A stretch of 64,000 nucleotides of DNA from Lentzea waywayandensis (lineage in GTDB: Bacteria > Actinomycetota > Actinomycetes > Mycobacteriales > Pseudonocardiaceae), in NCBI RefSeq assembly GCF_900115955.1, contig NZ_FOYL01000002.1, forward strand, positions 372,001 through 436,000. Direction: 5' to 3'. The notes below the pieces were generated by a model, which was given only the letters and a program-made list of their open reading frames with translations, was not told where the DNA came from and ran no database searches. Numbering within the stretch: the first letter of the stretch is position 1; each line of letters begins with the position of its first letter. The position numbers and the translations under genes are program-made. Below, one piece after another: positions 8,993 to 17,572 of this stretch.

Positions 8993-9250
8993 GTGGTCGC
9001 ACGAACGCTGGACGAGGAGTTCCTCGCGCTGGTGTGCGAGGACGAGGACCTGGTGCGCGCCGAGTTCGACGCGATCATCGAAGCGGGCTGGGGAGAGCCA
9101 CCGCTCTCCCCGGCACCACGCCTGCCGGTCCCGTCGACGCCGTACCGGGACACGCGCCGCCCAAGCGGACAGGCCCGCGTCCCGATCGACAGGACGGCCC
9201 GGCAGCGTTCCCCTCCGGCACGGAAGGCAGGTGATGCGTGGAAACGATGA
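8993..9250 (+). CDS. Small hypothetical protein downstream of Hsp20
   Basis: About 85 residues. The N-terminal half is acidic and helical (DEEFLALVCEDEDLVRAEFDAIIEAGW) and the rest is proline/arginine rich. Short proteins with the same DLVRAEFDAI-type core occur next to small heat shock genes in other actinomycetes, but no function is known. AGGAG (8983-8987) fits a start at GTG 8993; GTG 8987 is an alternative. It lies 12 bases after the Hsp20 stop, so it is probably cotranscribed. The basic C-terminal part could be read-through of low constraint. Confidence 0.55.
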   Translation: MVARTLDEEFLALVCEDEDLVRAEFDAIIEAGWGEPPLSPAPRLPVPSTPYRDTRRPSGQARVPIDRTARQRSPPARKAGDAWKR

Positions 9251-9463
9251 ACAACGGGAGCACGTCCGGTCGACCGCTCGCACCGTCAAGCCGACCCAGA
9301 GGTGGCCGAGCGGACTGACGCCACCAAGCGCACGGGCGCAGCGATCCGCGAGCCGCCCGGACTCCTCCACCCCGGTGGCCCCGTACCGCCAGATCGCGGT
9401 GCGGGGCCACCCCGGCAGCGGGCCCACCAAGGCACCGCGGTCAGCGGCGACCTGCGCGAGAAA

Positions 9464-10627
9464 TCAGGACCGGTCGAACTCCGGGATCAGCTCCCCGATC
9501 AGCCTGATGCTCGTCATCACCTCGTCCGCCCCGATCGGCCCGATCTGCTGGAGGCACATCAGCCGGTCGATCCCGAGGTCCGCGTAGGCCTGCAGCTTCT
9601 TGCGGCACGTGTCCGGGCTGCCGACGATCAGCGACTGCTGTGCCGACAGCACCTCGAACAGCTCGTCCTCCGGCACGTCCTCGCCCTGGATGATCCGGCC
9701 GATCACGAGCTGCGCGTCGGTGGGGGCGGCGTCCACCTCGGCGCGCAGGAACTCGCCGGTGAGGCCGCCGTCGCCGGCCGCGAGGATGTCCTGGTGGCGT
9801 TGCATGGTCGCGGCGAACTCGGCGGCGGCGTTGAAGAAGCGCAACGCTGTCACGGTGTACCAGGCCGCGGCGGCCGCCGCCCCGTTGCGCATGGCCTGCT
9901 CGTCGGTTTCGGCGCAGTGCACGAAGGTGAAGTAGGCGACCTGGTCGTTGACGAACGAGCCGACCGGCGAGGTGCACTCCGCGGCGGCCGCGCGGTAGAG
10001 GTCGATCATGCGGGCGACCCGGTCGATGGACTCCCAGATCGTGGTGCCGAGCACGCCGACGCCACGACGGCCGGCCTCCTCGAAGGACGTCGGGGAGGCG
10101 GCGGCCTGCCACAGCGGCGGGTGCGGAGTCTGCAGGGGCTTGGGGATGATCGAGACGTCGGAGACGTCGTAGTGCTCGCCGGCGTGGGAGAAGTGGTCGG
10201 TGGTCCACATCTTCGGCACCATCTCGAACGCCTCGGCGGTCTGGGCGCGCGCGTCGGCGGGCTCGATGCCGAAGAGGTTCCACTCGGGGATGGTGGAGCG
10301 GGTGAGACCGAGCTCGACGCGGCCGCCGCTGAGGTGGTCGAGGGTGGCGGCGCGTTCGGCGACGCGGATCGGGTGGTTGAAACGGCCTGGTGCGAGCACG
10401 GCGGCGTGGCCGAGGCGGATGCGGGAGGTCTGCTGGGACAGGGCGGCGAGCATCAGCTCGGGGGCCGAGGACAGGCTGAACTCGCCCGCGCCGTGGTGCT
10501 CGACCTGCCACCAGCAGCCGTAGCCGAGCTCGTCGGCGAGGCGGGCCTGGTCGAGGGCCTGGCGGAAGCGGAACTGCTCGGGGGCAGGGCCGGGGTTCTG
10601 GATCTCGTTGAACAGATCGATCTTCAT
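9464..10627 (-). CDS. LLM-class flavin-dependent oxidoreductase (luciferase-like)
   Basis: A 387-residue enzyme of the bacterial luciferase/alkanal monooxygenase TIM-barrel family, using reduced FMN or F420. Family features are the first strand MKIDLFNEIQNPG, the substrate/flavin segment GYGCWWQVEHHGAGEFS, the VELGLTRSTI segment and the C-terminal GSPDTCRKKLQAYADLGIDRLMCLQQIG. Many luciferase-like enzymes oxidise small organic molecules, so the substrate cannot be told. ATG 10627 is preceded on the minus strand by GAGGTGAGGG; upstream in-frame codons are not family-like. The gene stands alone, divergent from a tiny membrane protein. Confidence 0.88.
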   Translation of the reverse strand: MKIDLFNEIQNPGPAPEQFRFRQALDQARLADELGYGCWWQVEHHGAGEFSLSSAPELMLAALSQQTSRIRLGHAAVLAPGRFNHPIRVAERAATLDHLSGGRVELGLTRSTIPEWNLFGIEPADARAQTAEAFEMVPKMWTTDHFSHAGEHYDVSDVSIIPKPLQTPHPPLWQAAASPTSFEEAGRRGVGVLGTTIWESIDRVARMIDLYRAAAAECTSPVGSFVNDQVAYFTFVHCAETDEQAMRNGAAAAAAWYTVTALRFFNAAAEFAATMQRHQDILAAGDGGLTGEFLRAEVDAAPTDAQLVIGRIIQGEDVPEDELFEVLSAQQSLIVGSPDTCRKKLQAYADLGIDRLMCLQQIGPIGADEVMTSIRLIGELIPEFDRS

Positions 10628-10812
10628 CAGCACACCCTCACCTCGCGCGGACACCAAGGCTGATGTCTCTGTGAGCGATCGGGTCGTTACGCAGGCGGTA
10701 ACCGCGTTGCCCGAACGGACCAGCGGTGCTCGGCGGGGTGCAGCCTGCTCTACCCGACACCCGGAAGCCTGCGGTATCGGCGGCGCCCGCGAACGTCACT
10801 AACTTCGTTGCC

Positions 10813-11013
10813 ATGAACAAGGAACTGAACTCCTCGCCCACCCGCAACCGAGCCCTGCTCGCGGCGATCCTGGTCGCCAGCCTCGTGGCCAACGTCGCCG
10901 TACAAGCCCTCGGCCTGAGCGTCTTCATCAGCGCCGCTTTCGGGTTGATCGCCATCGCCAGCGGTGTCGCGCTCTTCTCCCACTACCGCAGGAACCGTGG
11001 CGGTGCTTCGTAG
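10813..11013 (+). CDS. Small membrane protein, hypothetical
   Basis: A 66-residue protein with two closely spaced hydrophobic helices (ALLAAILVASLVANVAVQAL and FISAAFGLIAIASGVALF) and a basic tail (HYRRNRGG). No Shine-Dalgarno is visible, but TAACTT (10800-10805) lies 7 bp before the ATG, as in leaderless actinobacterial genes. Its 3' end overlaps the convergent WYL regulator by 31 bp. No family is recognised. Confidence 0.5.
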   Translation: MNKELNSSPTRNRALLAAILVASLVANVAVQALGLSVFISAAFGLIAIASGVALFSHYRRNRGGAS

Positions 11014-11969
11014 AGATCGGCGATCGCCCTGGCTTGCCCGGCCAGGGCCTGGCGTGCCTCGTCGGGCGCGAGCACCTCGACGCCGGGTCCGAAGGCGAGC
11101 AGGGTCTCGACGGCGCGCACCGAGCGGAAGCGCAGTTCGACCTGGCTCCAGCCGGGTTCGCGCGGCACGGGCGGTGAGCTCGGGTCGGCGAGATCGCCCT
11201 GGTGAACGCGCAGGAACAGCGCCAGGACGTCGTCCTTCACAAGGGCGGTGACGGCCACCAGCGTCGGAAGATCGTCGATGCGACGGCGCAGGGCCTCCCA
11301 GGCGTCGTCGAGTTCCACGCCGTCGCGGCGCTGGACGGGTTCGCCCAGGACGGTGGCCGACTGGGCCCGGTCGACGCGGTAGAGGTTGGGGTCGCCCTGG
11401 TGGTCGGCGACCAGGTACCAGACACCGGCCTTGCTGACGAGGCCGTAGGGGTCGACCGTGTAGGTGCGCACGCGGTTGTCGCGGCCGTGCCGGTAGCGCA
11501 GTCTCAGCCGCCGGTCCGCGAACACGGCTCGTTGGAAGACCTCCAGGTCCTCAGTCGAACGCCCGGGTGACCCGCGCCAGCGGACGGGGTCGATCAGAAC
11601 GCGCCTGCTCGTCAGGTCGGCGTCGTCCCGGTGCGGGGCGGGCAGGGCGGCCATGACCTTGCGCAGGGCGGAACCGAGGGCGTGGCCGAGGCCGAGGTCG
11701 GTGTGGGCGGAACCGGCCAGCACCACGAACAGGGCGCGGGACTCGTCGGCGGTCAGACCCGTGACGTCCGTGTGGTAGCCGGGCAGAAGGGCGATGCCGC
11801 CCTGAGGACCGCGCACGGTGTAGACGGGCACGCCTGCCGTGGACAGGGCCTCGACGTCGCGCATGATCGTGCGAGCGGAGACCTCCAGCCGCCCAGCCAG
11901 AGCGGCGGCGGACAACTGCCCGTGGGTCTGCAGAAGCAGCAGGATCGAGAGCAGGCGGTCGGACTTCAT
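10983..11969 (-). CDS. YafY/WYL-type transcriptional regulator
   Basis: A 328-residue one-component regulator. Residues 1-60 form a DeoR/HTH_11-type winged helix (RLLSILLLLQTHGQLSAAALAGRLEVSARTIMRDVEALS), followed by the GVPVYTVRGPQGGIALLPGY hinge typical of this group. The WYL domain lies at about 140-215 (LRLRYRHG..., VSKAGVWYLVADHQ), and a C-terminal extension ends near LYEAPPRFLR. Such proteins bind DNA and often sense a nucleotide or metabolite. It is divergent from the SnoaL-like gene, so that gene is the most likely target. TGTCA occurs twice, spaced by GGAGG, just upstream of the start (near 11995-12009). Confidence 0.9.
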   Translation of the reverse strand: MKSDRLLSILLLLQTHGQLSAAALAGRLEVSARTIMRDVEALSTAGVPVYTVRGPQGGIALLPGYHTDVTGLTADESRALFVVLAGSAHTDLGLGHALGSALRKVMAALPAPHRDDADLTSRRVLIDPVRWRGSPGRSTEDLEVFQRAVFADRRLRLRYRHGRDNRVRTYTVDPYGLVSKAGVWYLVADHQGDPNLYRVDRAQSATVLGEPVQRRDGVELDDAWEALRRRIDDLPTLVAVTALVKDDVLALFLRVHQGDLADPSSPPVPREPGWSQVELRFRSVRAVETLLAFGPGVEVLAPDEARQALAGQARAIADLYEAPPRFLR

Positions 11970-12112
11970 GTCCTCAAATCTCCTCCACGTACATGTCAGG
12001 AGGTGTCATATAAGGCGGGCAACACTCTGGTCATCGAGTCGCGGCGAGCGCGACCCGGCCGCCTTCGGGAGAGGATGCCCGAGGCGGTGAACCAGGAGAG
12101 GAACCGCCAGTC

Positions 12113-12484
12113 ATGACCGCCATCACCGGTGCCGCGCAGACGATCGCCGACGAGTACGTCCGAGCCTGGACCAGCGGCGACGCCGAGAAGGCGCTGAGCC
12201 TCGTGGCCGACGACGTCGTGTGCGAGGCCCCCAGCGGACGGATCGAGGGCATCGAGGGCTACCGCCAGTTCCTGGCACCGTTCGTGGGCTCGCTCACCAA
12301 GGGAACGGTCCTCGACGTGCTCGGCCACGACACCCGCGCCGTGACTGTCTACGTCGTCGACCTGCCGTTCGTGCAGAACGTGCACGGAACCGAGTACGTC
12401 ACCGTCACCGACGGCAAGATCAGCCACGTGATCAGCGTGTTCGACATGTCGCCCATGATCAAGGCGCGCGCCGCGCAGAGCTGA
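12113..12484 (+). CDS. SnoaL-like / nuclear transport factor 2-fold protein
   Basis: A 123-residue protein with the NTF2-like cone fold used by SnoaL cyclases, ketosteroid isomerases and many non-catalytic stress proteins. It shows ITGAAQTIADEYVRAWTSGDAEKALSLVADDVVCEAP, then GYRQFLAPF, then the closing VHGTEYVTVTDGKISHVISVFD. A ribosome site (CAGGAGAGG) precedes the ATG. It is divergent from the WYL regulator and convergent with a TetR gene, overlapping it by 26 bp. A polyketide cyclase role is not supported, since no polyketide genes are nearby. Confidence 0.8.
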   Translation: MTAITGAAQTIADEYVRAWTSGDAEKALSLVADDVVCEAPSGRIEGIEGYRQFLAPFVGSLTKGTVLDVLGHDTRAVTVYVVDLPFVQNVHGTEYVTVTDGKISHVISVFDMSPMIKARAAQS

Positions 12485-13094
12485 CCCGCCGACGCCAGCC
12501 GGCGGGCGTGGGGAACGGAATCGCCTTGGTGCGCAACAGCTCCAGCGTTTCGCGGATGATGTCCGCGACCTCTACCCCGCCGGCGTTCGCGGTCCAGGTC
12601 TGCACGACGACCTCGACCACGTTCATGGTGCTGGCGGCGGTCAGCGCGGCGTGCAGCACGTCTCCGGTCCCGCCCTGGCGCCGGAGGATCTCCTCGGCCA
12701 GCCGCTGCCGCCAGCTCCAGCACAGGTCGGCCAGGCCCGCCCGGAGCCCCGTGGTCTTGTCGAAGATGTCGTACAGGGCGAGCAGGCGCGCCGAGTTCGC
12801 GCCGATCGTCTGCTCGACGCTGTCGACGACGGCGTAGAGCGCCTCGGACAGCGGAGTTTCGTCGGGCTGGGCCAGGAATGCCGCCATCGCCGCGTCGAGG
12901 CCGTTCTCGACGAAGCTGACCACCAGCGCCTCTTTGGTGGCGTAGTAGCGGTACAGCGTGCGCGTGCCCACCTCGGCCGCGGCGGCGATCTGCTCGATCG
13001 TGGTGGCGTCGTAGCCCTGCTCGACGAACAGGTCGAACGCCGACTCGGCGATGAACCGCCGGGTGCGTTCCATCTTCGTCTCGCGCAAGCCCAC
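12459..13094 (-). CDS. TetR-family transcriptional repressor
   Basis: A 211-residue repressor. The N-terminal helix-turn-helix is visible: MERTRRFIAESAFDLFVEQGYDATTIEQIAAAAEVGTRTLYRYYATKEALV. An all-helical ligand domain follows. The GTG at 13094 is preceded by GGAGGTGCGCT on the minus strand, and the first conserved residues follow eight codons later. It is divergent from the P450-ferredoxin-reductase operon. The intergenic space holds a 15-bp perfect inverted repeat and a second, shorter one, so it most likely represses that operon and itself, released by the P450 substrate (inference). Confidence 0.9.
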   Translation of the reverse strand: MGLRETKMERTRRFIAESAFDLFVEQGYDATTIEQIAAAAEVGTRTLYRYYATKEALVVSFVENGLDAAMAAFLAQPDETPLSEALYAVVDSVEQTIGANSARLLALYDIFDKTTGLRAGLADLCWSWRQRLAEEILRRQGGTGDVLHAALTAASTMNVVEVVVQTWTANAGGVEVADIIRETLELLRTKAIPFPTPAGWRRRVSSARRAP

Positions 13095-13130
13095 AGCGCA
13101 CCTCCCTGCCCGATCTCCCGCGCGAACGGT

Positions 13131-13197
13131 AGCACTGCCACTTGGCAGTGACTGCCAGATGACACACGGTTGCGACACGCCATGTCATCTGGCAGTC
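13131..13197. promoter_or_regulatory. Operator region with inverted repeats between TetR and P450 genes
   Basis: A perfect 15-bp inverted repeat (GACTGCCAGATGACA at 13150-13164 and its complement at 13183-13197) is separated by 18 bp. It is preceded by a second repeat, CACTGCC...GGCAGTG, around 13133-13150. GGCAGT also recurs just inside the P450 gene start. This is the layout expected of a TetR-type operator covering both promoters. Confidence 0.8.
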
Positions 13198-13205
13198 TCG
13201 GTCAT

Positions 13206-14432
13206 ATGACAGTGACTGCCACATTTGCTCGCGACTTCCCCACCGAACGCGACTCCGGCTGTCCGTTCGATCCGCCCGCCGAGTACACCGAGCTGCGCGC
13301 TCAGGAGGGCACGGCCTCGCTGGCATGTCCGGTCGGCGTCGAGGCCCGCGTCGTGAGCCGGTACGCCGACGTGCGCGCAATGCTCGGCGATCCCAACCTC
13401 AGCTCGCACGCGGCGCCGTCCACGCACGTCGTGGCGGGCGGCCTGCTCGACCGGCCGGTGGCGCCCGGCAGTCTGCTGAACATGGACGGGCCCGGTCACG
13501 CCCGGCTGCGTCGCCTGCTGACGCCGGAGTTCACCGTCAAGCGGATCCAGGCGATGCGGCCCTACATCCAGGGCCTGGTCGACGACCACCTCGACGCGCT
13601 GCTCGCCCGGACCGGGCCGGTCGACCTGGTGCGGGACTTCGCGCTGCCGATCCCGTCGCTGGTGATCTGCGAGCTGCTGGGGGTCGACTACGCCGACCGC
13701 GACCGGTTCCAGGAGCAGACGGCGGTGCTCATCGGCACCAACAGCGACCCCGCCGCGCTGGAGCAGGCCAACCTCGAGGTCGTCGGGTTCATGACGCAGC
13801 TGGTGCTGACCAAGCTGGCGGCGCCGGGCGACGACCTGCTGGGCAGGCTGATCGTCCGGGCGAGGGAGAGCGGCCAGGAGCTGTCCGTCGAGGAACTGGT
13901 GACCCTGGGCATCACGCTGCTGATCGCCGGGCACGAGACCACCGCCAACATGATCGGCCTCAGCACTCTCGCCCTGCTGCGCCAGCCCGATCAGCTGGCC
14001 GCGCTGCGGGCCGACCCCGGGCTCGCGGGCACCGCCGTCGACGAGATGCTGCGGTACCTGTCGATCGTGCAGTTCGGGGTGCTGCGCCAGGCCACCGGCG
14101 ACGTGACGATCGGCGACGAGACGATCAAGGCCGGGGAATGGCTCGTCGCCGCGTTGTCCGCCGGCAACCGCGACGAGTCGGTGTTCCCCGACCCCGACCG
14201 CATCGACCTGAAGCGCGAAGCGACCGCGCACCTGGCGTTCGGCTACGGCATCCACCAGTGCCTCGGTCAGCAGCTGGCCAGGGTCGAGCTGCAGGAGGTG
14301 TTCGCCCGGCTGCACCAGCGCATCCCGACGCTGCGGCTCGCGGTGCCGTTCGAGGACATCGAGTTCAAGAACGACGCGCTGGTCTACGGCGTGCGGGCGT
14401 TGCCGGTCACCTGGGACGGGGAGAACCGATGA
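13206..14432 (+). CDS. Cytochrome P450
   Basis: A 408-residue bacterial class I P450. The I-helix oxygen-binding motif AGHETT lies near residues 241-246, the ExxR-type K-helix region is in EMLRYL, and the heme ligand is Cys352 in FGYGIHQCLG. It would hydroxylate or otherwise oxidise a small hydrophobic molecule. The redox chain is supplied by the next two genes, with which it overlaps (ATGA). ATG 13206 is preferred because MTVTATFARDFP resembles the N-termini of CYP105-like enzymes; ATG 13182 is an alternative within the operator. Inducible catabolism or detoxification under the divergent TetR repressor is likely. Confidence 0.95.
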   Translation: MTVTATFARDFPTERDSGCPFDPPAEYTELRAQEGTASLACPVGVEARVVSRYADVRAMLGDPNLSSHAAPSTHVVAGGLLDRPVAPGSLLNMDGPGHARLRRLLTPEFTVKRIQAMRPYIQGLVDDHLDALLARTGPVDLVRDFALPIPSLVICELLGVDYADRDRFQEQTAVLIGTNSDPAALEQANLEVVGFMTQLVLTKLAAPGDDLLGRLIVRARESGQELSVEELVTLGITLLIAGHETTANMIGLSTLALLRQPDQLAALRADPGLAGTAVDEMLRYLSIVQFGVLRQATGDVTIGDETIKAGEWLVAALSAGNRDESVFPDPDRIDLKREATAHLAFGYGIHQCLGQQLARVELQEVFARLHQRIPTLRLAVPFEDIEFKNDALVYGVRALPVTWDGENR

Positions 14433-14623
14433 AGGTCCGGATCGACGTGGACGCGTGCGTGGGCGCGGGCCAGTGCGTGCTCGCGGCACCGGACGTGTTC
14501 GACCAGCGCGACGAGGACGGCATGGTGGTCCTGCTGCTGGAGGACCCGCCCTCCCATCTGGAGGCGGCGACCGAGCACGCCGCCCTGCTGTGCCCGGCGC
14601 TGGCGATCGTGGTGGACAGGTAG
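14429..14623 (+). CDS. Ferredoxin, 3Fe-4S type
   Basis: A 64-residue electron carrier for the upstream P450. The cluster-binding pattern is CVGAGQCVLAAPDVF in the N-terminal part with the last cysteine in LLCPALAI. Only three cysteines in ligand positions are visible, as in 3Fe-4S ferredoxins of actinomycete P450 operons. Its ATG overlaps the P450 stop by four bases, and its stop overlaps the start of the reductase by one base. Confidence 0.93.
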   Translation: MKVRIDVDACVGAGQCVLAAPDVFDQRDEDGMVVLLLEDPPSHLEAATEHAALLCPALAIVVDR

Positions 14624-15810
14624 TGGGAAACCTCGAACGGGTGGTCGTCGTCGGCGCTTCGGCGGCCGGCGTCACCACCGCCGAGACGCTGCGCCGGGAG
14701 GGCTACACCGGCAGGCTCACCCTGGTCGGCGACGAGAAGGTGCTCCCCTACGACCGGCCGCCACTGTCCAAACAGGTCCTGGCGGGCACCTGGGAGCCGG
14801 AGAAGACGGTGCTGCGGCCGGAATCCGCGTACGTGGACCACGGCATCAAGCTGAAGCTCGGGAGTGCCGCGACCGGACTGGACCTGGCCGGCGGCACGGT
14901 CGCGCTGTCGAACGGCGAGGAGATCGGCTACGACGGCCTGGTGATCGCCACCGGAACGACCCCGCGCGAGTTGCCGTTCGGCCACCACCTCAGTGGTGTG
15001 CACGTGCTGCGGACCATCGACGACGCGGTGGCGTTGCGCGGCGACCTGCTGCGGTCGTCCGCGGTCGTGGTCGTCGGCGCGGGGTTCCTCGGCACGGAGG
15101 TAGCGGCGTCGGCCCGGCGGCTGGGGCTGGACGTGACGCTGGTCGACCCGCTGCCCCTCCCCCTGGTCCGTCAGTTCGGCGACCGGGTCGCGACGGCGAT
15201 CGCCGAGCTCCACGAGGAACAGGGAGTGCGGCTGCGCACCGGAATCGGCGTGACCGCGGTGCACGGGGACGTCTCGGTGTCGGGCGTCGAACTGACCGAC
15301 GGAACCGTGGTGCGGGCGGACGTCGTGCTGGTCGCGATCGGCGCGGCGCCTGCCACCGGCTGGCTCGACGGTTCCGGAGTGCCGGTGGACGACGGCGTGG
15401 TGTGCGACGCCACCTGCCGCGCTGCCGACGGCGTGTACGCCGCCGGCGACGTGGCCCGCTGGTTCAACCCTCACTTCGGCGGTCTGATGCGGGTCGAGCA
15501 CCGGATGAACGCCACCGAGCAGGGCATGGCGGTGGCCCGCACCCTGCTCGGCGCGCAGACCCCGTTCGCCCCGGTGCCGTACTTCTGGACCGACCAGTTC
15601 GAGGCGAAGATCCAGGCGTACGGCGTGTTCCCGGCCGAGGCGGAGATGGTGGTCGCGCACGGCGGGCTCGCCGAGCGGAAGTTCGTGGCGCACTACCTCG
15701 CGCGGGGCCGGGTCGTCGGTGTGCTCGGCTGGAACATGGCGAGGCAGCTGCGCCAGGACCGGCAGCTGATCTCGCCGGCAACCACTGCCCGGACGTCCGC
15801 CGTCAGCTGA
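14623..15810 (+). CDS. FAD-dependent ferredoxin reductase
   Basis: A 395-residue NAD(P)H:ferredoxin reductase of the putidaredoxin-reductase family. The FAD motif VVVVGASAAGVTTAETLRREG is at the N-terminus and the NAD(P)H motif VVVVGAGFLGTEVAASARRLG near residue 145-165. The closing FAD motif DGVYAAGDVARW lies near 270. The C-terminal reductase domain ends with VVGVLGWNMARQLRQDRQLI. GTG 14623 overlaps the ferredoxin stop TAG by one base. Together with the two upstream genes it forms a complete three-component monooxygenase. Confidence 0.93.
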   Translation: MGNLERVVVVGASAAGVTTAETLRREGYTGRLTLVGDEKVLPYDRPPLSKQVLAGTWEPEKTVLRPESAYVDHGIKLKLGSAATGLDLAGGTVALSNGEEIGYDGLVIATGTTPRELPFGHHLSGVHVLRTIDDAVALRGDLLRSSAVVVVGAGFLGTEVAASARRLGLDVTLVDPLPLPLVRQFGDRVATAIAELHEEQGVRLRTGIGVTAVHGDVSVSGVELTDGTVVRADVVLVAIGAAPATGWLDGSGVPVDDGVVCDATCRAADGVYAAGDVARWFNPHFGGLMRVEHRMNATEQGMAVARTLLGAQTPFAPVPYFWTDQFEAKIQAYGVFPAEAEMVVAHGGLAERKFVAHYLARGRVVGVLGWNMARQLRQDRQLISPATTARTSAVS

Positions 15811-15819
15811 CGTCCGGGC
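15787..15819. terminator. Hairpin across the reductase stop codon
   Basis: A perfect 11-bp stem (15787-15797 with 15809-15819) and an 11-base loop that contains the end of the reductase gene. It lies between convergent genes only 15 bp apart and is a compact bidirectional terminator candidate. Confidence 0.6.
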
Positions 15820-15825
15820 TCCACC

Positions 15826-17202
15826 TCAGATCTTGCCGACGCCGGCGCCTGCCGTGACGGACGCTTTGACGGTGCCGGAGGCATCTGCGGTGTAGCGGTA
15901 CGGGATGGCGGCTACGGTGCCGTCGACCTCGCACGGACCGGAGTTGGTGAGCGAGTTGTCACGCGCCACCAGCCGGCCGGGGTCGGAGTCCGCGTAGCCG
16001 CTCTTCGACCAGCACGCCTGCTGCACGTTCTCGAAGACGTTGCCCTCGACGAGCAGGCCGGCGTCCATCACCGACGCGATGGCGTACGACGCGGAGTTGT
16101 TGTTGATGTTCGAGTAGTAGTTGTTGAAGACGTGGACCGTCTCGCCGAAGCGCACCCGAGGACTGCGTTCGAAGGTCCGGTCGAACCAGTTGTGGTGGTA
16201 GGTGACCCGCAGGTGGCCGCGGTCCTCGCCCGCGTTGCCGTCCGAGTGGCCGACCAGCGACGTCTTCCAGTGGTTGCGGACGACGTTCCAGGACACGGTG
16301 ACGTAGTCGGCGCCGTGGGTGATGTCGAGCATGCCGTCGTAGTAGTCGGGGTCGTTCTCGATGGTGCTGGACATCGTGTTGTGGTCGATCCAGATGTGGG
16401 AGGCGTTCTCGATCTGGATCGCGTCGTTGCCGCGCACGCCGCGGATGTTCATGTTCTGGATGATCACGTTGGCGGGCTTCATGTCCTCGATGTTGAGGGT
16501 GGTCCCGGAGATGCCCGCGCTCGCGCCGACGCCGCGGATGGTCTTGTCCGCCGCGATCTCGACCGTGCCGGAACCGCTGAGCATTCCGTTGACCAGGATC
16601 GTCTTCGCGCCCGACGACTGCGCCTGCGTCCGGAGGTCGGCGAACGTGCTCACGGTGACCGTGGTGCCACCCGCGCCGCCGGTGGTGCCGCCTGCCTGCG
16701 CGGCCCAGCCGACGAGGCCTCCCGGCGCGGGCGTGGTGCCGCCGGCCTCGAAGTCGAGGTGGTCGATGTTCGCGAGGCCGCCCGAGGTGGTCGGGTTCAG
16801 CCGGATCGTGTTGCTGCCGGCGGTGACCTGGACGCTCAGCGTCTTGGTCACCCAGGTCGACCACGCCCCGGTGCCCTCGAACGACGTGCTCTGCGCGGTG
16901 GTCCCGTTCACGACGACGTCGGCGGGGCGGGCCGTGGTGGTGCCGTTGGCGAACCGGATGCCCAGCGTCGCGGTACCCGCCGCCGCGGCGGTCACCGTGA
17001 ACTGGGCGTAGCCGCTCGTGGAGTTGGTGCCGTTGCAGAACCCGCTGCCGGTGAAGCCCGTCCAGTTGGAGTCGATCGTGCCCGAGCAGACCGCGGGCGA
17101 GGTCTCCGCCTCGTACCGGGCCGGTGCGGCCAGCGCGGACGAGGACACCGCGACAGCGCTGACGAAAAGGACGGCAGAGGCGACAAGAATTCTTACGCGC
17201 AT
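15826..17202 (-). CDS. Secreted pectate lyase, PL1 family with N-terminal CBM6/35-type domain
   Basis: A 458-residue secreted enzyme that cleaves polygalacturonate by beta-elimination. A Sec signal peptide (MRVRILVASAVLFVSAVAVSSSALA) is followed by a carbohydrate-binding beta-sandwich (about 30-150; RYEAETSPA..., GSNTIRLNPTTSGGLANIDHLDFE). A PL1 parallel beta-helix comes next, with family motifs IWIDHNTMS, the Ca-binding region NDPDYYDGMLDITHGADYVTVSWN, TSLVGHSD and RSPRVRFGETVHVFNNYY. The Arg in RSPRVRFG corresponds to the catalytic base region. It is divergent from the PL9 operon and shares with it a 370-bp regulatory region. Confidence 0.93.
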   Translation of the reverse strand: MRVRILVASAVLFVSAVAVSSSALAAPARYEAETSPAVCSGTIDSNWTGFTGSGFCNGTNSTSGYAQFTVTAAAAGTATLGIRFANGTTTARPADVVVNGTTAQSTSFEGTGAWSTWVTKTLSVQVTAGSNTIRLNPTTSGGLANIDHLDFEAGGTTPAPGGLVGWAAQAGGTTGGAGGTTVTVSTFADLRTQAQSSGAKTILVNGMLSGSGTVEIAADKTIRGVGASAGISGTTLNIEDMKPANVIIQNMNIRGVRGNDAIQIENASHIWIDHNTMSSTIENDPDYYDGMLDITHGADYVTVSWNVVRNHWKTSLVGHSDGNAGEDRGHLRVTYHHNWFDRTFERSPRVRFGETVHVFNNYYSNINNNSASYAIASVMDAGLLVEGNVFENVQQACWSKSGYADSDPGRLVARDNSLTNSGPCEVDGTVAAIPYRYTADASGTVKASVTAGAGVGKI

Positions 17203-17572
17203 AGGAAGTCTCCGTGGATCCACTCGTCGGCAGACAGGGTTGACGTGATCCGTGAGCGCTCTTCTGCACGTTAACGCCAGCCGCGAGAAATACGCAATGC
17301 AGAACACCTAGATGCGCGAAAGGTTCATGGTGGTGAACCTGGGAATAACCCATTCTGTTCACGAGTGTGACCAGCGGATATTTCCCGATCAGACCCTTTG
17401 ATCGATTCGATTGGCAGTGACCTGGGCATTCGATCAATTCGACGACGAGAATCGACTGAACGCGCAGGTTTTCGCCGTTGACCTCGCGCGGAGAACGCTC
17501 CTAGCATCCGGCGGGAACCCGTCGCACTTCCGACCGAAACCCTTTCTCTCAGCGTTGAGAACTGGAGTCCTC
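17203..17572. promoter_or_regulatory. Divergent promoter region of the pectate lyase genes
   Basis: This 370-bp gene-free stretch carries a good sigma-70-type promoter for the PL9 gene: TTGACC at 17478-17483 and TAGCAT at 17502-17507, spaced 18 bp. GTGAGCGCTC (17252-17261), GTTAACG (17270-17276) and GAACGCTC (17493-17500) resemble half or whole LacI-family operators and match motifs ahead of the GH43 operon. Repressor binding is inferred. Confidence 0.55.

Noticed and set aside
12113-12484. Polyketide cyclase (SnoaL) function
   Set aside because: Only the fold is shared; there are no polyketide synthase genes in the window.
13185-14678. Long minus-strand frame opposite the P450
   Set aside because: Typical high-GC shadow: Arg/Val/Gln-rich with no family, while the plus strand encodes a clear P450.
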